Shown piece after piece: positions 9,133 to 18,616 of a DNA stretch of 64,000 bases; position 1 is the first letter of the stretch; each line of letters opens with the position of its first letter. The position numbers and the translations under genes are program-made. The DNA comes from Bacteroidales bacterium (GTDB lineage: Bacteria > Bacteroidota > Bacteroidia > Bacteroidales > VadinHA17): positions 18,322-82,321 of the forward strand of contig JAFGLJ010000046.1 of the NCBI GenBank assembly GCA_016928075.1. The letters are read 5' to 3'. Below the pieces are notes generated by a model. The model worked only from the letters and a program-made list of their open reading frames with translations, made no database searches and had not been told where the DNA came from.

Positions 9133-9455
9133 AATTTCCAGATATGATATAATGGACTCAAGATATAAAAATCAAACATAATTGCAGTATCAGATAATAT
9201 GTTCTACAAAAACACTTTAACTGCTATATATATAAATAAATATGTTCCAGTTTTGTTCACCTGTTAAAAATATTGGTTATAAATTTATTTGGAAACCAGA
9301 AGTCAGGTTGCCGATGCGATTAGATATCTATAAGCATAAAAGAAGTAATTAGTATAGCTGAAAACATTTGAAATAAGTACTATTATTCATAAATTTATTT
9401 AATTGAATTTTCTATTTCATTATTAATAAGAAATAACCTAACAGGAGGACAAGAA
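9133..9455. other. AT-rich intergenic region, no gene recognised
   Basis: This 323-bp divergent gap is strongly AT-rich, with several copies of ATAAATTTATTT-like words (9281-9290 and 9390-9400). It must hold the promoters of the barrel protein (minus) and the DUF5362 protein (plus). I see no convincing TAnnTTTG box, RNA fold or open frame. Confidence 0.5.
9443..9449 (+). promoter_or_regulatory. Strong Shine-Dalgarno sequence (AGGAGGA)
   Basis: AGGAGGA lies six bases before the ATG at 9456. Strong ribosome-binding sites are rare in Bacteroidota and are almost absent from the other genes here, so this small membrane protein may be translated unusually efficiently. Confidence 0.6.
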
Positions 9456-9824
9456 ATGTTAAACAACGAAACAGATCCAGTAAATAATCAAATTCAGGCT
9501 TCCATGTCATCTAATGTACCCAGAATGTCAACATATATGTCATTCATAGGATTGATAACAATTATTGGAGGCGCCTTGTATTGCATTACAATAGTAGGAG
9601 CCATTATAGGAATACCCTGTATTTTTATGGGTATAAGATTAAGAGAATCGGCTCAGGCATTTAAACAGTATCTTACATCAAATTCAAACCAGGATTTGTC
9701 TACAGCGATTGACCGGCAGACCAAGGCCTTTTTTATTCAGTATGTACTGACAATTATAGGATTAGTATTATTAGGAATATATATTATTGTCATTATTGCA
9801 ATTCTGGCTTCAGGAGGATTCTAA
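9456..9824 (+). CDS. DUF5362-family small membrane protein
   Basis: A 122-residue protein with two hydrophobic blocks. The first is a helical hairpin at about residues 28-58, followed by a conserved soluble stretch (RLRESAQAFKQYL and a following Q-T-K-F motif). The second is a C-terminal helix at about 94-117. This matches the Bacteroidota family DUF5362, whose role is unknown. A strong Shine-Dalgarno sequence precedes the start. It is separated from the downstream maturase by 73 bases and may be cotranscribed with it. Confidence 0.75.
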   Translation: MLNNETDPVNNQIQASMSSNVPRMSTYMSFIGLITIIGGALYCITIVGAIIGIPCIFMGIRLRESAQAFKQYLTSNSNQDLSTAIDRQTKAFFIQYVLTIIGLVLLGIYIIVIIAILASGGF

Positions 9825-9897
9825 TGAATCCAGTCTCCTTTTGGGATGATCCGGAAGGAACAGGTTTAACGTTAAGCTAATCATCTGTAAAATAAAG

Positions 9898-11025
9898 ATG
9901 AAACTTCAGAACATGGAATTCCAGGTATTGGTCAAACCCGTGGGGGCAAGATGTAATCTGGCCTGCACTTATTGTTACTATCTCGACAAAATAAATTTGC
10001 ACAGGGGAAAGCAGGCACAATGTATACCTGAGAATATCCTGGAGGAATATATCAAACAGCACATTGATGCCACTACGGATAATATCATTCAATTTTCATG
10101 GCATGGTGGGGAACCATTACTGGCAGGTATTGATTATTTCAGGAAGATAAGGGAGTTACAGAAAAAACACCTGCCGGGCGGGAAACATCTTTTAAATGGC
10201 ATACAGACAAACGGTATGCTGATCAATGATGAGTGGTGCCGTTTTTTCTCCGATAATAATTTTCTTATCGGTTTAAGCATGGACGGACCTTCTTTCCTGC
10301 ATGATGTCTACCGGAAAAGCGGTAAGGGTGATCCCACTTTCAGCAGGGTTAAGGAGGCTTACCTTCTCCTCAGGGAATATAATATCAGGACGGAGATACT
10401 GTGTGTTGTGAATAATGAAAATGTAATGTACCCCGTACAGGTTTATGAATTCTTCAGAGCCCTGGGTGTCGGCTATATTACATTTATCCCTGTGGTCGAA
10501 AGGAAAGCTGATGGCAGTGTAGCTGACTTTTCAGTACCTCCCGAGGAATATGGAGCATTTCTCAGCACTGTCTTCGACCTTTGGAAATCAAATGATATTG
10601 GCAGGATAAAAATCCAGATCTTTGAGGAAGCTCTTCGGACTGCCTTCAACCAGGATCATACATTATGTATATTTAAAAAAACATGTGGAGGTGTGCCGGT
10701 ACTGGAATTAAACGGTGACTTATATTCATGCGATCATTTTGTGGATCGTGATCACTTACTTGGTAATATTACAGAAAAGAACCTGGCTGAAATGCTCGAC
10801 AGCCAGGAACAGAAGGCATTCGGGAAGAATAAGCTCAGTACACTTCCCGGATATTGCCTCGACTGCGAGGTAAGGGATATGTGTAATGGAGGGTGCCCGA
10901 AGAACAGGTTTGTATCAACTCCAGATGGTCAACCGGGACTTAATTATCTGTGCCCCGGGTATAAGATGATATTTAACCATATCCGCTCATTTGCAGATGC
11001 AGTAGAGAAGGTCTGGTCGATATAA
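9898..11025 (+). CDS. Anaerobic sulfatase-maturating radical SAM enzyme (anSME)
   Basis: A 375-residue radical SAM enzyme that converts a Cys or Ser of a sulfatase into the catalytic formylglycine without oxygen. The SAM-binding cluster motif CNLACTYC uses Cys19, Cys23 and Cys26 and is followed by the family-typical YYLDK. FSWHGGEPLL and IQTNGMLI match the anSME core. The C-terminal SPASM domain has the cysteine pattern C-x5-C, SCDHFV, YCLDCEVRDMCNGGCPKNR and a last Cys near residue 352, enough for two extra 4Fe-4S clusters. A second ATG five codons downstream is possible. No sulfatase is in the window, so its substrates must lie elsewhere. Confidence 0.9.
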   Translation: MKLQNMEFQVLVKPVGARCNLACTYCYYLDKINLHRGKQAQCIPENILEEYIKQHIDATTDNIIQFSWHGGEPLLAGIDYFRKIRELQKKHLPGGKHLLNGIQTNGMLINDEWCRFFSDNNFLIGLSMDGPSFLHDVYRKSGKGDPTFSRVKEAYLLLREYNIRTEILCVVNNENVMYPVQVYEFFRALGVGYITFIPVVERKADGSVADFSVPPEEYGAFLSTVFDLWKSNDIGRIKIQIFEEALRTAFNQDHTLCIFKKTCGGVPVLELNGDLYSCDHFVDRDHLLGNITEKNLAEMLDSQEQKAFGKNKLSTLPGYCLDCEVRDMCNGGCPKNRFVSTPDGQPGLNYLCPGYKMIFNHIRSFADAVEKVWSI

Positions 11026-11092
11026 GATTTAAGATCAACGATTTTAGATTGCAGATTTTTCTTCTTAAATCTTAAATCGTTAACCTTAAATC
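11026..11092. terminator. Imperfect inverted repeat between convergent genes
   Basis: Two 25-nt arms (11026-11050 and 11068-11092) built from TTTAAGAT-like units pair with about three mismatches around a 17-nt loop. The element begins right after the maturase stop and ends six bases before the hydrolase stop. It could act as a terminator for both genes. The same words (TAGATTGCAGATTTAAGATTTAAG) recur at 63742-63764, so it belongs to a dispersed repeat family. Confidence 0.5.
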
Positions 11093-11097
11093 TAAAA

Positions 11098-11958
11098 TCA
11101 TCCGAGTTTTTCCTTGAAAAACTTTACGGTTCTTTCCCAGGCCAGCTTGGCGGCTTGTTCGTGGTACCTTTCAGGATTTGTATCATTATTAAAAGCATGC
11201 TTTGCGCCTTCATACATATAGATGGTATATTCAATCCCTGCATCTTTCATGGCTTTTTCAAATTCTTCAATTCCTGCATTTATGCGTTCGTCATCACCCG
11301 CATAATGAGCCAGAACTGCTGCTTTTATTTTAGGCACATCTTCAGGATCGGGCTGGCTGCCGTAATATGGTACTGAAGCATCCAGCTCGGGCGCATTAAC
11401 GGCAACTTTATTCGTCATACCTCCGCCCCAGCAGAAGCCCATGCAACCAACTTTCCCGGTTGAAAGGGGGTGAGTGTCAAGATATTTTACTGCAGCCACG
11501 AAATCTTCAACTGTTTTTTCCTGGTCAAGCTCCCTCATCATTGACCTGCCCTTATCCTCATCATCTTCAGGTGTTCCTCCAAGAGGTGAGTTAGCATCGG
11601 GTGCCAGGGCAAGGAATCCTTCAGCGGCCATACGCTCTGTTACGTCCTTGATATGGCGTACAAGACCCCTGTTTTCATGTATAACAATAACAGCCGGCAA
11701 TTTTTTATTGCCTGATGGTCTTGCCATAAAAGCCATCACATCACCCGATCCACCCGGGTAGGTTATCATTTCTGTAAGGAGATCAGCCTGGTTACCTGCA
11801 GGTATGGCTGCACTTGCCCGGCTTCCTTCAAGTACCGGCAGTATTGAATAAGCCGCTGCCGTTCCTCCTGCAAGCAATGCAAGTTTTTTCAGGAACAGCC
11901 TTCTGTCGAGATTGCCGTCCCTGTATTCACTGTAAAGATCATTGATTTTTGGATCCAT
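11098..11958 (-). CDS. Tat-exported dienelactone hydrolase-family protein
   Basis: A 286-residue alpha/beta hydrolase. The N-terminus carries a twin-arginine motif (LDRRLFLKKLALLAGG, residues 17-32) followed by a hydrophobic stretch, so folded export by Tat is likely. The catalytic triad expected for dienelactone hydrolases is visible: nucleophile Cys in GFCWGGG, Asp in YAGDDERIN and His in AKHAFNND. The HENRGL segment near residue 95 is also typical. The substrate is unknown; many relatives are general carboxylic ester hydrolases rather than true dienelactone enzymes. It appears monocistronic. Confidence 0.87.
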   Translation of the reverse strand: MDPKINDLYSEYRDGNLDRRLFLKKLALLAGGTAAAYSILPVLEGSRASAAIPAGNQADLLTEMITYPGGSGDVMAFMARPSGNKKLPAVIVIHENRGLVRHIKDVTERMAAEGFLALAPDANSPLGGTPEDDEDKGRSMMRELDQEKTVEDFVAAVKYLDTHPLSTGKVGCMGFCWGGGMTNKVAVNAPELDASVPYYGSQPDPEDVPKIKAAVLAHYAGDDERINAGIEEFEKAMKDAGIEYTIYMYEGAKHAFNNDTNPERYHEQAAKLAWERTVKFFKEKLG

Positions 11959-12029
11959 AATTATACAAATGTGTGGTGAATGTCATAAGTTACTAAAAAA
12001 TGGGATGACCTAAACATAATAAAGTATAT

Positions 12030-15005
12030 TTATTTAACCAGTACCATTATACCGAATACTTCAGGATGATGAGGGTTCCATACCAAAGTCGGTTTCCATG
12101 CAAGGAAGTCCCGGTCATCCTGAGGCCCCTGCAGCCTGTATATGTTTACCCTGAACTTATTACCTGCCTCCGGCTTACGATCATCAAATGAGTTTATGGG
12201 TATTTTAAGTTCAGCATACCAATATTTATTCTCAAGGTCAACCCGGGCTTTCACTTTAAACCCTGAATCCCATAATCTTTCATCATTATGGCCTGCATTT
12301 GGTATTTCAGAATTTATATTAAGATCGAGGAATTCGCCCTGTGGTGACACTTCAAATTCCCTGTACAGGTTGATATTTTCAAAATCGGCTCCTATATAAA
12401 GTTCGAAGTCATCCCACTGCCATAACCTGAAAGTCTCGTTGACAGTGTCAGGGTCAGGTTTCAGGACCTGTTCTTCAAAGGGACCTGAGAAAAGGAAATA
12501 AAGATACTCATAAGTCCACCTTGAGCGTGCCTCTGATTTCAACTTTTCTGAGGGAGCTCCCAGGATACTCTTATCTATAATAACTGGATCGGTATTCTTC
12601 CAGAATTTTGACCCGGGGTTTGCAGTCATTTCAGAACCTTTACGGGCATAATGGCTGATAAATTTTTCATCATCCGGTTGCATAGGTGGATATAATCCCA
12701 CCAAAACACTTGTGTTGGGTTCCAGATCCAGGACCAATTCATCACTGTCATTTACCAGAACACGGTTCTCCAGCAGGTCAATCGCAAGCATTTGCCCAGG
12801 CAGTGAGATAGTTTTTTCCCCACCTTCCGGTGAATAAAGGCACAGGCTACTCTTATTAGCATAAACAACATCATTACTGTCTGAATAAATATGACCTCCT
12901 GAATCCCTGATGATATTCCTGAGCAACGAGGCTGGGATTATCGGGGCGCCTGAATATACAGAGGTCCATCCGTCTTCCTGCTTCTTAACCACCAAACCCG
13001 GATTATCCACTTCGGCCAGCATTCCAAGGACGTCAGCACTTTCATCAACACTGTAGAATCTTGGAGCTATCCTGAACCCCGGGAGATCACGCTCCAGTTT
13101 AGGATCGCGCGGGTCCTTCAGGTATATCTGGTGATCATACCAGCGTATGATGTTCTCAACATCAACATCTGTTCCATATACAAATCCTTCAGGCAGTGTT
13201 TGCGTATATGCATGTGTGTAATCAGTTATCTCAACCCTTAGCTCTCCTGCCGACATATCCTCTGCAATCTCAATACCTGTAAGCTCAGACATGGCATCAA
13301 CGGAAAGCTTTTCGTGCTGGATATAGCCCGGGGCATAAACCCATATGGCAGTTGCATTGTTACGCCTTAATTTTTCATGTATCAGTTCCTTTTGTTCAGG
13401 GCTGACATGAAAGGTATTGAGGAAAAGATAAACCCGGAAATCCTTCAGATCAGGATTCCCGATATCAGTCAGCAGGTATGGTTCCCACGGAGCACCTATA
13501 AAACCTAACTGCCATTGCTTCTGTGCGGTTAACAAAGCATTGAATAATGGTTCACCGTCACCGAAATACTTGAAGGTTTCTTCATCAAGTATGACGGCAA
13601 TGTCTGCAGTTGATGTCTTATCTGCATCAAGGTATCTTTCATCTATATTCTTCAGTTTTTTCAAAAGCCCTGTAATCTGCCCATCATGGAAATTCCCTCC
13701 GTGCAGGTCGGTCCACCACATGCCCAGTCCTTTGGTCATGGCATATCCATAGTCGCGCAACAGGAGCGCTTTTGTCTCTTCCCAGTCAGTGGGGTTATTA
13801 AGTGAATTGCCCCATCTCCACTGGCGCTGGTGAAGGTGGGTTTCGGTATCCACTTCATTGAAATACAGTTTGCCGTGCAGCAGGCAGTTTTCAGGAAGTG
13901 TCTGGGAATTATTTGGGCCGCCTATCTGTTTATTATCATAAGTATAAGGGCTGGCAATAAAATCGACATATGGCGAATTAAGTACTTTTTCAAAACCAAG
14001 ATGCCCTGTATGGTTCACACTCAGGTTGGGGAAATTGCACCACAGATATCCATAGAATGAACCAACGATTTTCCTGTTACCGGTTAATTCTTTAACCCAT
14101 TTGCAGTTTTCAATTAATACATCCGCGGTTATGTCGTTAAAGAATGAAAAATAGTCAGGGACCTGTCTTCCCTGTTCCGGATCAAAGAATATTCCATGAT
14201 TGCTGCTATATCTCTTGATCTCACCCGGAGGTTCAGCATTTTCAAAGTTTACCTCATTATCACACCATGCTTTTCTCAGTGAATCAACAGTAACATATTT
14301 GTCTTTAAGCCACTGTCTGAAAGCTTTTTTGGCAGGCGGGCTGTAATCTTCAACCCCGAATCTATCAGGGGCAGGCCTGTTTGGTCTTGCTTCCCAGAAA
14401 GAGTTGAACATCAGCCACTCGCCACCAAACCCGTTCCCGGGCTGGTACCCCAGTATATTATCACCGTAATGGGACTCAACATGTTCAATAAATGCTTTCA
14501 TTGCCTTGTAGGAAAGATCCCTGTATACTTCCGATGCAAGTGATGGGTGGCATGGGTAACCGAACATCCCTGCAGGACTGCCATCATCTCGCATTGTGAT
14601 CTCATCAGGGTATTTTTCGCACCACCATTCGCCGGGAGTGAGAAGGATCCTTGGAATAAAAAGGGCGTTGGGTTCTATTGCTAGATACCGGTCTATCTTA
14701 TGATCTATATCAGAAAAGTCATACTCTTCCGGCCCTGTCCAGTCAAACCTCAGGTATATATTATAAATCATTATACCGGCATCAAGGAAGTCCCTGAAAT
14801 GGGATTCGCCCGGTCTGTAAGGAGCCCCAAGTATCTGGCTGTCCAGATCCCCGTTAATATATAATGCCGGAACATTATTATGGATCCTGACCTCACTGGT
14901 AAGACCCGTATACTTATCTCCACCGGTGGTCACTCCTGCATTCTTATCCTGCATGCAACCAAATGGAATAAGGACAAACATTATAAAAGGCAATAACTTA
15001 TTCAT
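12030..15005 (-). CDS. GH42-like glycoside hydrolase lipoprotein with C-terminal CBM9-like domain
   Basis: A 991-residue lipoprotein (lipobox before Cys17). Residues about 60-480 form a clan GH-A type barrel resembling GH42 beta-galactosidases. The candidate acid/base Glu is in GNGFGGEWLMF and the candidate nucleophile Glu in KLYFNEVDTETH. A trimerisation-like alpha/beta domain follows (FRVYLFLNTFHVSPEQKE) and the last 180 residues look like a CBM9-type beta sandwich (LYIGADFENINLYREFEVSP). It probably acts on a galactoside-containing glycan at the cell surface or periplasm. Subfamily and substrate are uncertain, and both catalytic assignments are by motif only. Confidence 0.7.
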   Translation of the reverse strand: MNKLLPFIMFVLIPFGCMQDKNAGVTTGGDKYTGLTSEVRIHNNVPALYINGDLDSQILGAPYRPGESHFRDFLDAGIMIYNIYLRFDWTGPEEYDFSDIDHKIDRYLAIEPNALFIPRILLTPGEWWCEKYPDEITMRDDGSPAGMFGYPCHPSLASEVYRDLSYKAMKAFIEHVESHYGDNILGYQPGNGFGGEWLMFNSFWEARPNRPAPDRFGVEDYSPPAKKAFRQWLKDKYVTVDSLRKAWCDNEVNFENAEPPGEIKRYSSNHGIFFDPEQGRQVPDYFSFFNDITADVLIENCKWVKELTGNRKIVGSFYGYLWCNFPNLSVNHTGHLGFEKVLNSPYVDFIASPYTYDNKQIGGPNNSQTLPENCLLHGKLYFNEVDTETHLHQRQWRWGNSLNNPTDWEETKALLLRDYGYAMTKGLGMWWTDLHGGNFHDGQITGLLKKLKNIDERYLDADKTSTADIAVILDEETFKYFGDGEPLFNALLTAQKQWQLGFIGAPWEPYLLTDIGNPDLKDFRVYLFLNTFHVSPEQKELIHEKLRRNNATAIWVYAPGYIQHEKLSVDAMSELTGIEIAEDMSAGELRVEITDYTHAYTQTLPEGFVYGTDVDVENIIRWYDHQIYLKDPRDPKLERDLPGFRIAPRFYSVDESADVLGMLAEVDNPGLVVKKQEDGWTSVYSGAPIIPASLLRNIIRDSGGHIYSDSNDVVYANKSSLCLYSPEGGEKTISLPGQMLAIDLLENRVLVNDSDELVLDLEPNTSVLVGLYPPMQPDDEKFISHYARKGSEMTANPGSKFWKNTDPVIIDKSILGAPSEKLKSEARSRWTYEYLYFLFSGPFEEQVLKPDPDTVNETFRLWQWDDFELYIGADFENINLYREFEVSPQGEFLDLNINSEIPNAGHNDERLWDSGFKVKARVDLENKYWYAELKIPINSFDDRKPEAGNKFRVNIYRLQGPQDDRDFLAWKPTLVWNPHHPEVFGIMVLVK

Positions 15006-15188
15006 GGGATATAATTTTGGTTACTAATAGTTCATTCCCCGGTAAGCATTAATTATAAGTGTATAATACTCACAAATATATACATAAAAATGCGAAACAA
15101 GCATAGCGTGTTTACCAGGTGTTTCTTGCATATTATTATCTAATATCTTAAATTAGATACGGAAAAATGTTTCGCTTAAAATCAATTT

Positions 15189-16727
15189 ATGTTAGTAAAG
15201 ACTTATTCAAGTGCGGTGTTTGGTATTGATGCTGCCACCGTTACAATAGAGGTAAATGTATCACAGGGTGTACGTTTCTTCCTGGTTGGTTTACCTGATA
15301 TTGCCGTTAAAGAAAGTCAGCAGAGGATTGAATCCGCTCTCAGGGCAGTAGGCTTACGCTGGCCCGGCAAGCAGGTGGTAATAAATATGGCGCCTGCAGA
15401 TGTCAGGAAAGAAGGTTCATCCTTTGATCTGCCGCTGGCAATAGGCATAATGGCAGCCAATGAGAAGATCATCCGGCGTGAGCTTCCTTCATTTGTCATG
15501 CTCGGTGAATTATCGCTTGACGGCACCCTCAAGCCTGTTAAGGGAATACTTCCTGTTGCCCTGAATGCCAGGAAGGAAGGTTTCACAGGGCTTATAGTGC
15601 CTTCGTCAAATGCCATGGAAGCAGCGGTGGTAGGTGGTATAAAAGTTTATGGTATGGACCACCTGGCTGATGTCATTGACTTTTTCAACGGGATGCGGCA
15701 GTTTGATCCTGTTGAAGCGGACATTGAAGAATTATTCAGGACCACGGCCAATAAGTACGATGTGGATTTCAAGGATGTTAAGGGCCAGGAAACAGTCAAA
15801 AGGGCACTTGAGGTTGCTGCCGCCGGTGGTCATAATATTATTATGATAGGGTCACCAGGGTCGGGGAAAACAATGCTTGCGAGGAGGCTGCCTTCTATAG
15901 TCCCGCCACTTTCTATTGCCGAGGCACTGGAAACAACTAAAATACACTCGGTGGCAGGGAAGCTGGGTAATAATACATCTCTCATGACCAGACGCCCATT
16001 CAGATCGCCTCACCATACAATAAGTGATATTGCACTTGTGGGAGGTGGTTCCAATCCACAACCGGGTGAAATATCACTGGCAAATAATGGCGTGCTTTTC
16101 CTGGATGAGCTGCCCGAGTTCAAAAGAACAGTGCTCGAAGTAATGCGCCAACCCCTTGAAGACCGTACAATAACAATTTCACGTGCAAGGTTTACTGTTG
16201 ATTACCCGGCAAGTTTTATGATGGTGGCAGCTATGAACCCCTGTCCCTGCGGATTTTATAACCACCCGTATAAGGAATGTGTTTGTTCCCCCGGTGTTGT
16301 GCTGAAATATCTTAACAGGATATCCGGGCCCCTGCTGGACAGGATAGATATACATATAGAAGTTGTTCCGGTGGATGTTGACAGCCTTACGGAAATAAAT
16401 GCCTCAGAATCCTCGGATGTAATAAGGCAACGAGTGGTTAAAGCGCGTAAAATACAATCTGAACGCTTCAACGACCTGGAAAAGATTCACTGCAATGCAC
16501 AGATGACTTCAACAATGATACATGACTTTTGCATCCTTGGAAGAGAGAGCGCTTCCATCCTTAAAAATGCCATGGATCTTCTGGGCCTTTCGGCAAGGGC
16601 CTATGACCGTATTTTGAAGGTTTCGCGTACAATAGCCGACCTGGAACAAAGCGCTAATATAGAACCGGAACATATTTCAGAAGCAATTGGTTACAGAAAC
16701 CTTGACAGGGAAGGATGGGCAGGGTAA
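15189..16727 (+). CDS. comM: ComM/YifB-family AAA+ Mg-chelatase-like ATPase
   Basis: A 512-residue AAA+ protein. The N-terminal ChlI-like domain covers about residues 20-190. Walker A is GSPGSGKT near residue 221, followed by RRPFRSPHHTISD and Walker B GVLFLDELPEF. The C-terminal part contains the cysteine-bearing segment NPCPCGFYNHPYKECVC, a conserved feature of the family. ComM in Vibrio and Haemophilus is a helicase that extends branch migration during integration of transformed DNA. Length is normal. The start ATG has no ribosome-binding site, as usual here. Confidence 0.93.
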   Translation: MLVKTYSSAVFGIDAATVTIEVNVSQGVRFFLVGLPDIAVKESQQRIESALRAVGLRWPGKQVVINMAPADVRKEGSSFDLPLAIGIMAANEKIIRRELPSFVMLGELSLDGTLKPVKGILPVALNARKEGFTGLIVPSSNAMEAAVVGGIKVYGMDHLADVIDFFNGMRQFDPVEADIEELFRTTANKYDVDFKDVKGQETVKRALEVAAAGGHNIIMIGSPGSGKTMLARRLPSIVPPLSIAEALETTKIHSVAGKLGNNTSLMTRRPFRSPHHTISDIALVGGGSNPQPGEISLANNGVLFLDELPEFKRTVLEVMRQPLEDRTITISRARFTVDYPASFMMVAAMNPCPCGFYNHPYKECVCSPGVVLKYLNRISGPLLDRIDIHIEVVPVDVDSLTEINASESSDVIRQRVVKARKIQSERFNDLEKIHCNAQMTSTMIHDFCILGRESASILKNAMDLLGLSARAYDRILKVSRTIADLEQSANIEPEHISEAIGYRNLDREGWAG

Positions 16728-16733
16728 AAATTT

Positions 16734-16741
16734 GTATCTTT
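16734..16741 (+). promoter_or_regulatory. Bacteroidota -7 promoter box (TATCTTTG)
   Basis: A perfect TAnnTTTG box lies just after the ComM stop and 20 bases before the ATG at 16762. It gives the following secreted-protein gene its own promoter. I find no good TTTG at -33. Confidence 0.6.
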
Positions 16742-16761
16742 GTAATCAAAAAAAACATAAC

Positions 16762-17454
16762 ATGGGACGAAAGATTTTTCTATTGTCAATGCTTACATTT
16801 TGCCTTACTTCTACAATCTTATCACAGATTAGACCGGAATTGGTTGTAGATTTAAGAAGATTACAGATAGAGTTTGAACAGGCAAAATGCACTGAAGGGA
16901 TGGGCACCCCTGTATACGAGGGTACTCCATACCTTTTAGACAGTTTTACCACTGCAAATATTATCCTGAAAGAAGGCCAGGGATATCAGGATATACCTAT
17001 GAATTATAATATTCATAATGATGATTTTGAGTTTATGATAGACAGTGTAAGTTATACCCTCGGGAATAATGATATCGTGAACTACATAAACATTGATGGC
17101 AGGAATTTTTATTATATGTCCTATACCTATAATTCTGCCGAAATAAGAGGGTATCTGGAACTTATTGCTGACGGAGGTTTCAGGTTCTTTAAAAAACACA
17201 GGGTGATCTATACCGAACCACAGCAAACCACTGGTTACAAGGAAGCACAACCACCAGAATTCAGCCCGAGGAGCCCGGATTATTTTATTGAGCTTGGAGA
17301 CGGCAGCATATTGTTTTTCAATAAACTGGATGACATTGCTGATCTGGTACCCGGCGAAAGCAAGCGTATTAAAGATTACATAAAGGACAAGAAGCTCAAG
17401 GCCAGGAGGGAAGAGGATATTATTGAGCTTGCTGATTTTCTCAATGAGAAGTAA
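16762..17454 (+). CDS. Secreted protein of unknown function
   Basis: A 230-residue protein beginning MGRKIFLLSML with a signal peptide cut near residue 20. I chose this ATG over an upstream in-frame one at 16687 because it gives a clean signal peptide and lies downstream of the TATCTTTG promoter box. The mature part is mixed alpha/beta with many short beta strands (YYMSYTYNSAEIRGYLELI) and ends in a lysine-rich helix. No known domain is recognised. It converges with the DUF819 gene with a seven-base gap. Confidence 0.7.
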   Translation: MGRKIFLLSMLTFCLTSTILSQIRPELVVDLRRLQIEFEQAKCTEGMGTPVYEGTPYLLDSFTTANIILKEGQGYQDIPMNYNIHNDDFEFMIDSVSYTLGNNDIVNYINIDGRNFYYMSYTYNSAEIRGYLELIADGGFRFFKKHRVIYTEPQQTTGYKEAQPPEFSPRSPDYFIELGDGSILFFNKLDDIADLVPGESKRIKDYIKDKKLKARREEDIIELADFLNEK

Positions 17455-17461
17455 GTCATCC

Positions 17462-18616
17462 TCAGCGTAAGAGATAAGCAATAAAAACCCCCAGGTAGTT
17501 ACCCACTGCGTAACCGGCTATACCCACTATCAGGCCGGTCAGTATCACATCCCTGTTTTTCAGTGCTCCTGCCACAACCGGAACGAATGGTGGTGAGCAG
17601 ATAAGGGCACTACCGGATATAATAACCGTGTCGGCGTCGATCTTGAAAAACCTTGCAAGAAAGGCATGCAGGAAATGAGAACCGAACATTGCAAGGGCTA
17701 CGTACCAGAAAAGGTTAAAAGATATGTCAACCAGCTGCCTGACATCGGCCATGGAAGATACAACAACGCAGAAGATCAGTATAATATACATTCCTGCCTG
17801 GAAGGTCTTCTTAATTCTATTGATTTTTTTAATAAATGAGGCAGCTATGCCAAATGTTGTTATCAGCAATATAATTGCAGCTGTTGAAAACTCCTCGGGG
17901 AATAATGTGCTTAAGCCATAACTTGTTGCAAAAATGAATATTGACAGACCGAAAGCACCCAGCATGGGGAAAAATGTTTTTTTCCTGAAAAAACCCTCAT
18001 ATGATTCATACTCTTCTTCAAGGTTCAGTTTACCTACTTTTATATCCCCTGTTTCGGGGGCTTTGAAAGGTTCAAGAAAAAGCAAAAATACCCTCTGTCC
18101 TACTGAAAGTATAAATATCAGGTATATAGCTCCCAGTGCTACTTCATAAGTATGGGTCATGAGGTATACCTCGGTATCAACATTAAGGGCCGTTTTCATT
18201 GCAGCCATATTGGGTGTCCCACCCGTGTATATCCCTGTCAGCATCCCCGCAACTTTCCATATTTCATCTATGCTGCCCTTGAATATCCAATATCCCAGTA
18301 ATATAAAGGCAACTACTGTGAACAGGCCAAGAAGTAATGATTTTATAGCCGAGCCTGCATGTACAAGCCATTTTTTCACATCCATTGAAAACAGGATTAG
18401 TGGAAGGGCCAGAGGAACCGTGAGCTGTGTCAACCAGTCCTGGTATTCATAGGCACTTTCGGGCAGTATGCCAATATTTCCTACTATAGCTCCAAGAACG
18501 TAACATATCAGTACAGCACCAATCTTTTTAACGGCAGAGTATTTGCCTTCCAGGAATATTACCAGCACCGGTGCCAGAAGGAAAAAGGCTAGCATAAGGA
18601 TAATCTGGATACTCAT
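17462..18616 (-). CDS. DUF819 (YjcL-like) integral membrane protein
   Basis: A 384-residue polytopic protein with about ten membrane segments. It contains TGIYTGGTPNMAAMKTALN near residue 140 and SALICSPPFVPVVAGALKN near 350, which match the two inverted-repeat halves typical of DUF819 transporters. A charged cytoplasmic loop lies around residue 200 (KVGLNLEEEYESYEGFFRKK region). The family is thought to transport small solutes, but no substrate is established. It is monocistronic. Confidence 0.85.
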   Translation of the reverse strand: MSIQIILMLAFFLLAPVLVIFLEGKYSAVKKIGAVLICYVLGAIVGNIGILPESAYEYQDWLTQLTVPLALPLILFSMDVKKWLVHAGSAIKSLLLGLFTVVAFILLGYWIFKGSIDEIWKVAGMLTGIYTGGTPNMAAMKTALNVDTEVYLMTHTYEVALGAIYLIFILSVGQRVFLLFLEPFKAPETGDIKVGKLNLEEEYESYEGFFRKKTFFPMLGAFGLSIFIFATSYGLSTLFPEEFSTAAIILLITTFGIAASFIKKINRIKKTFQAGMYIILIFCVVVSSMADVRQLVDISFNLFWYVALAMFGSHFLHAFLARFFKIDADTVIISGSALICSPPFVPVVAGALKNRDVILTGLIVGIAGYAVGNYLGVFIAYLLR

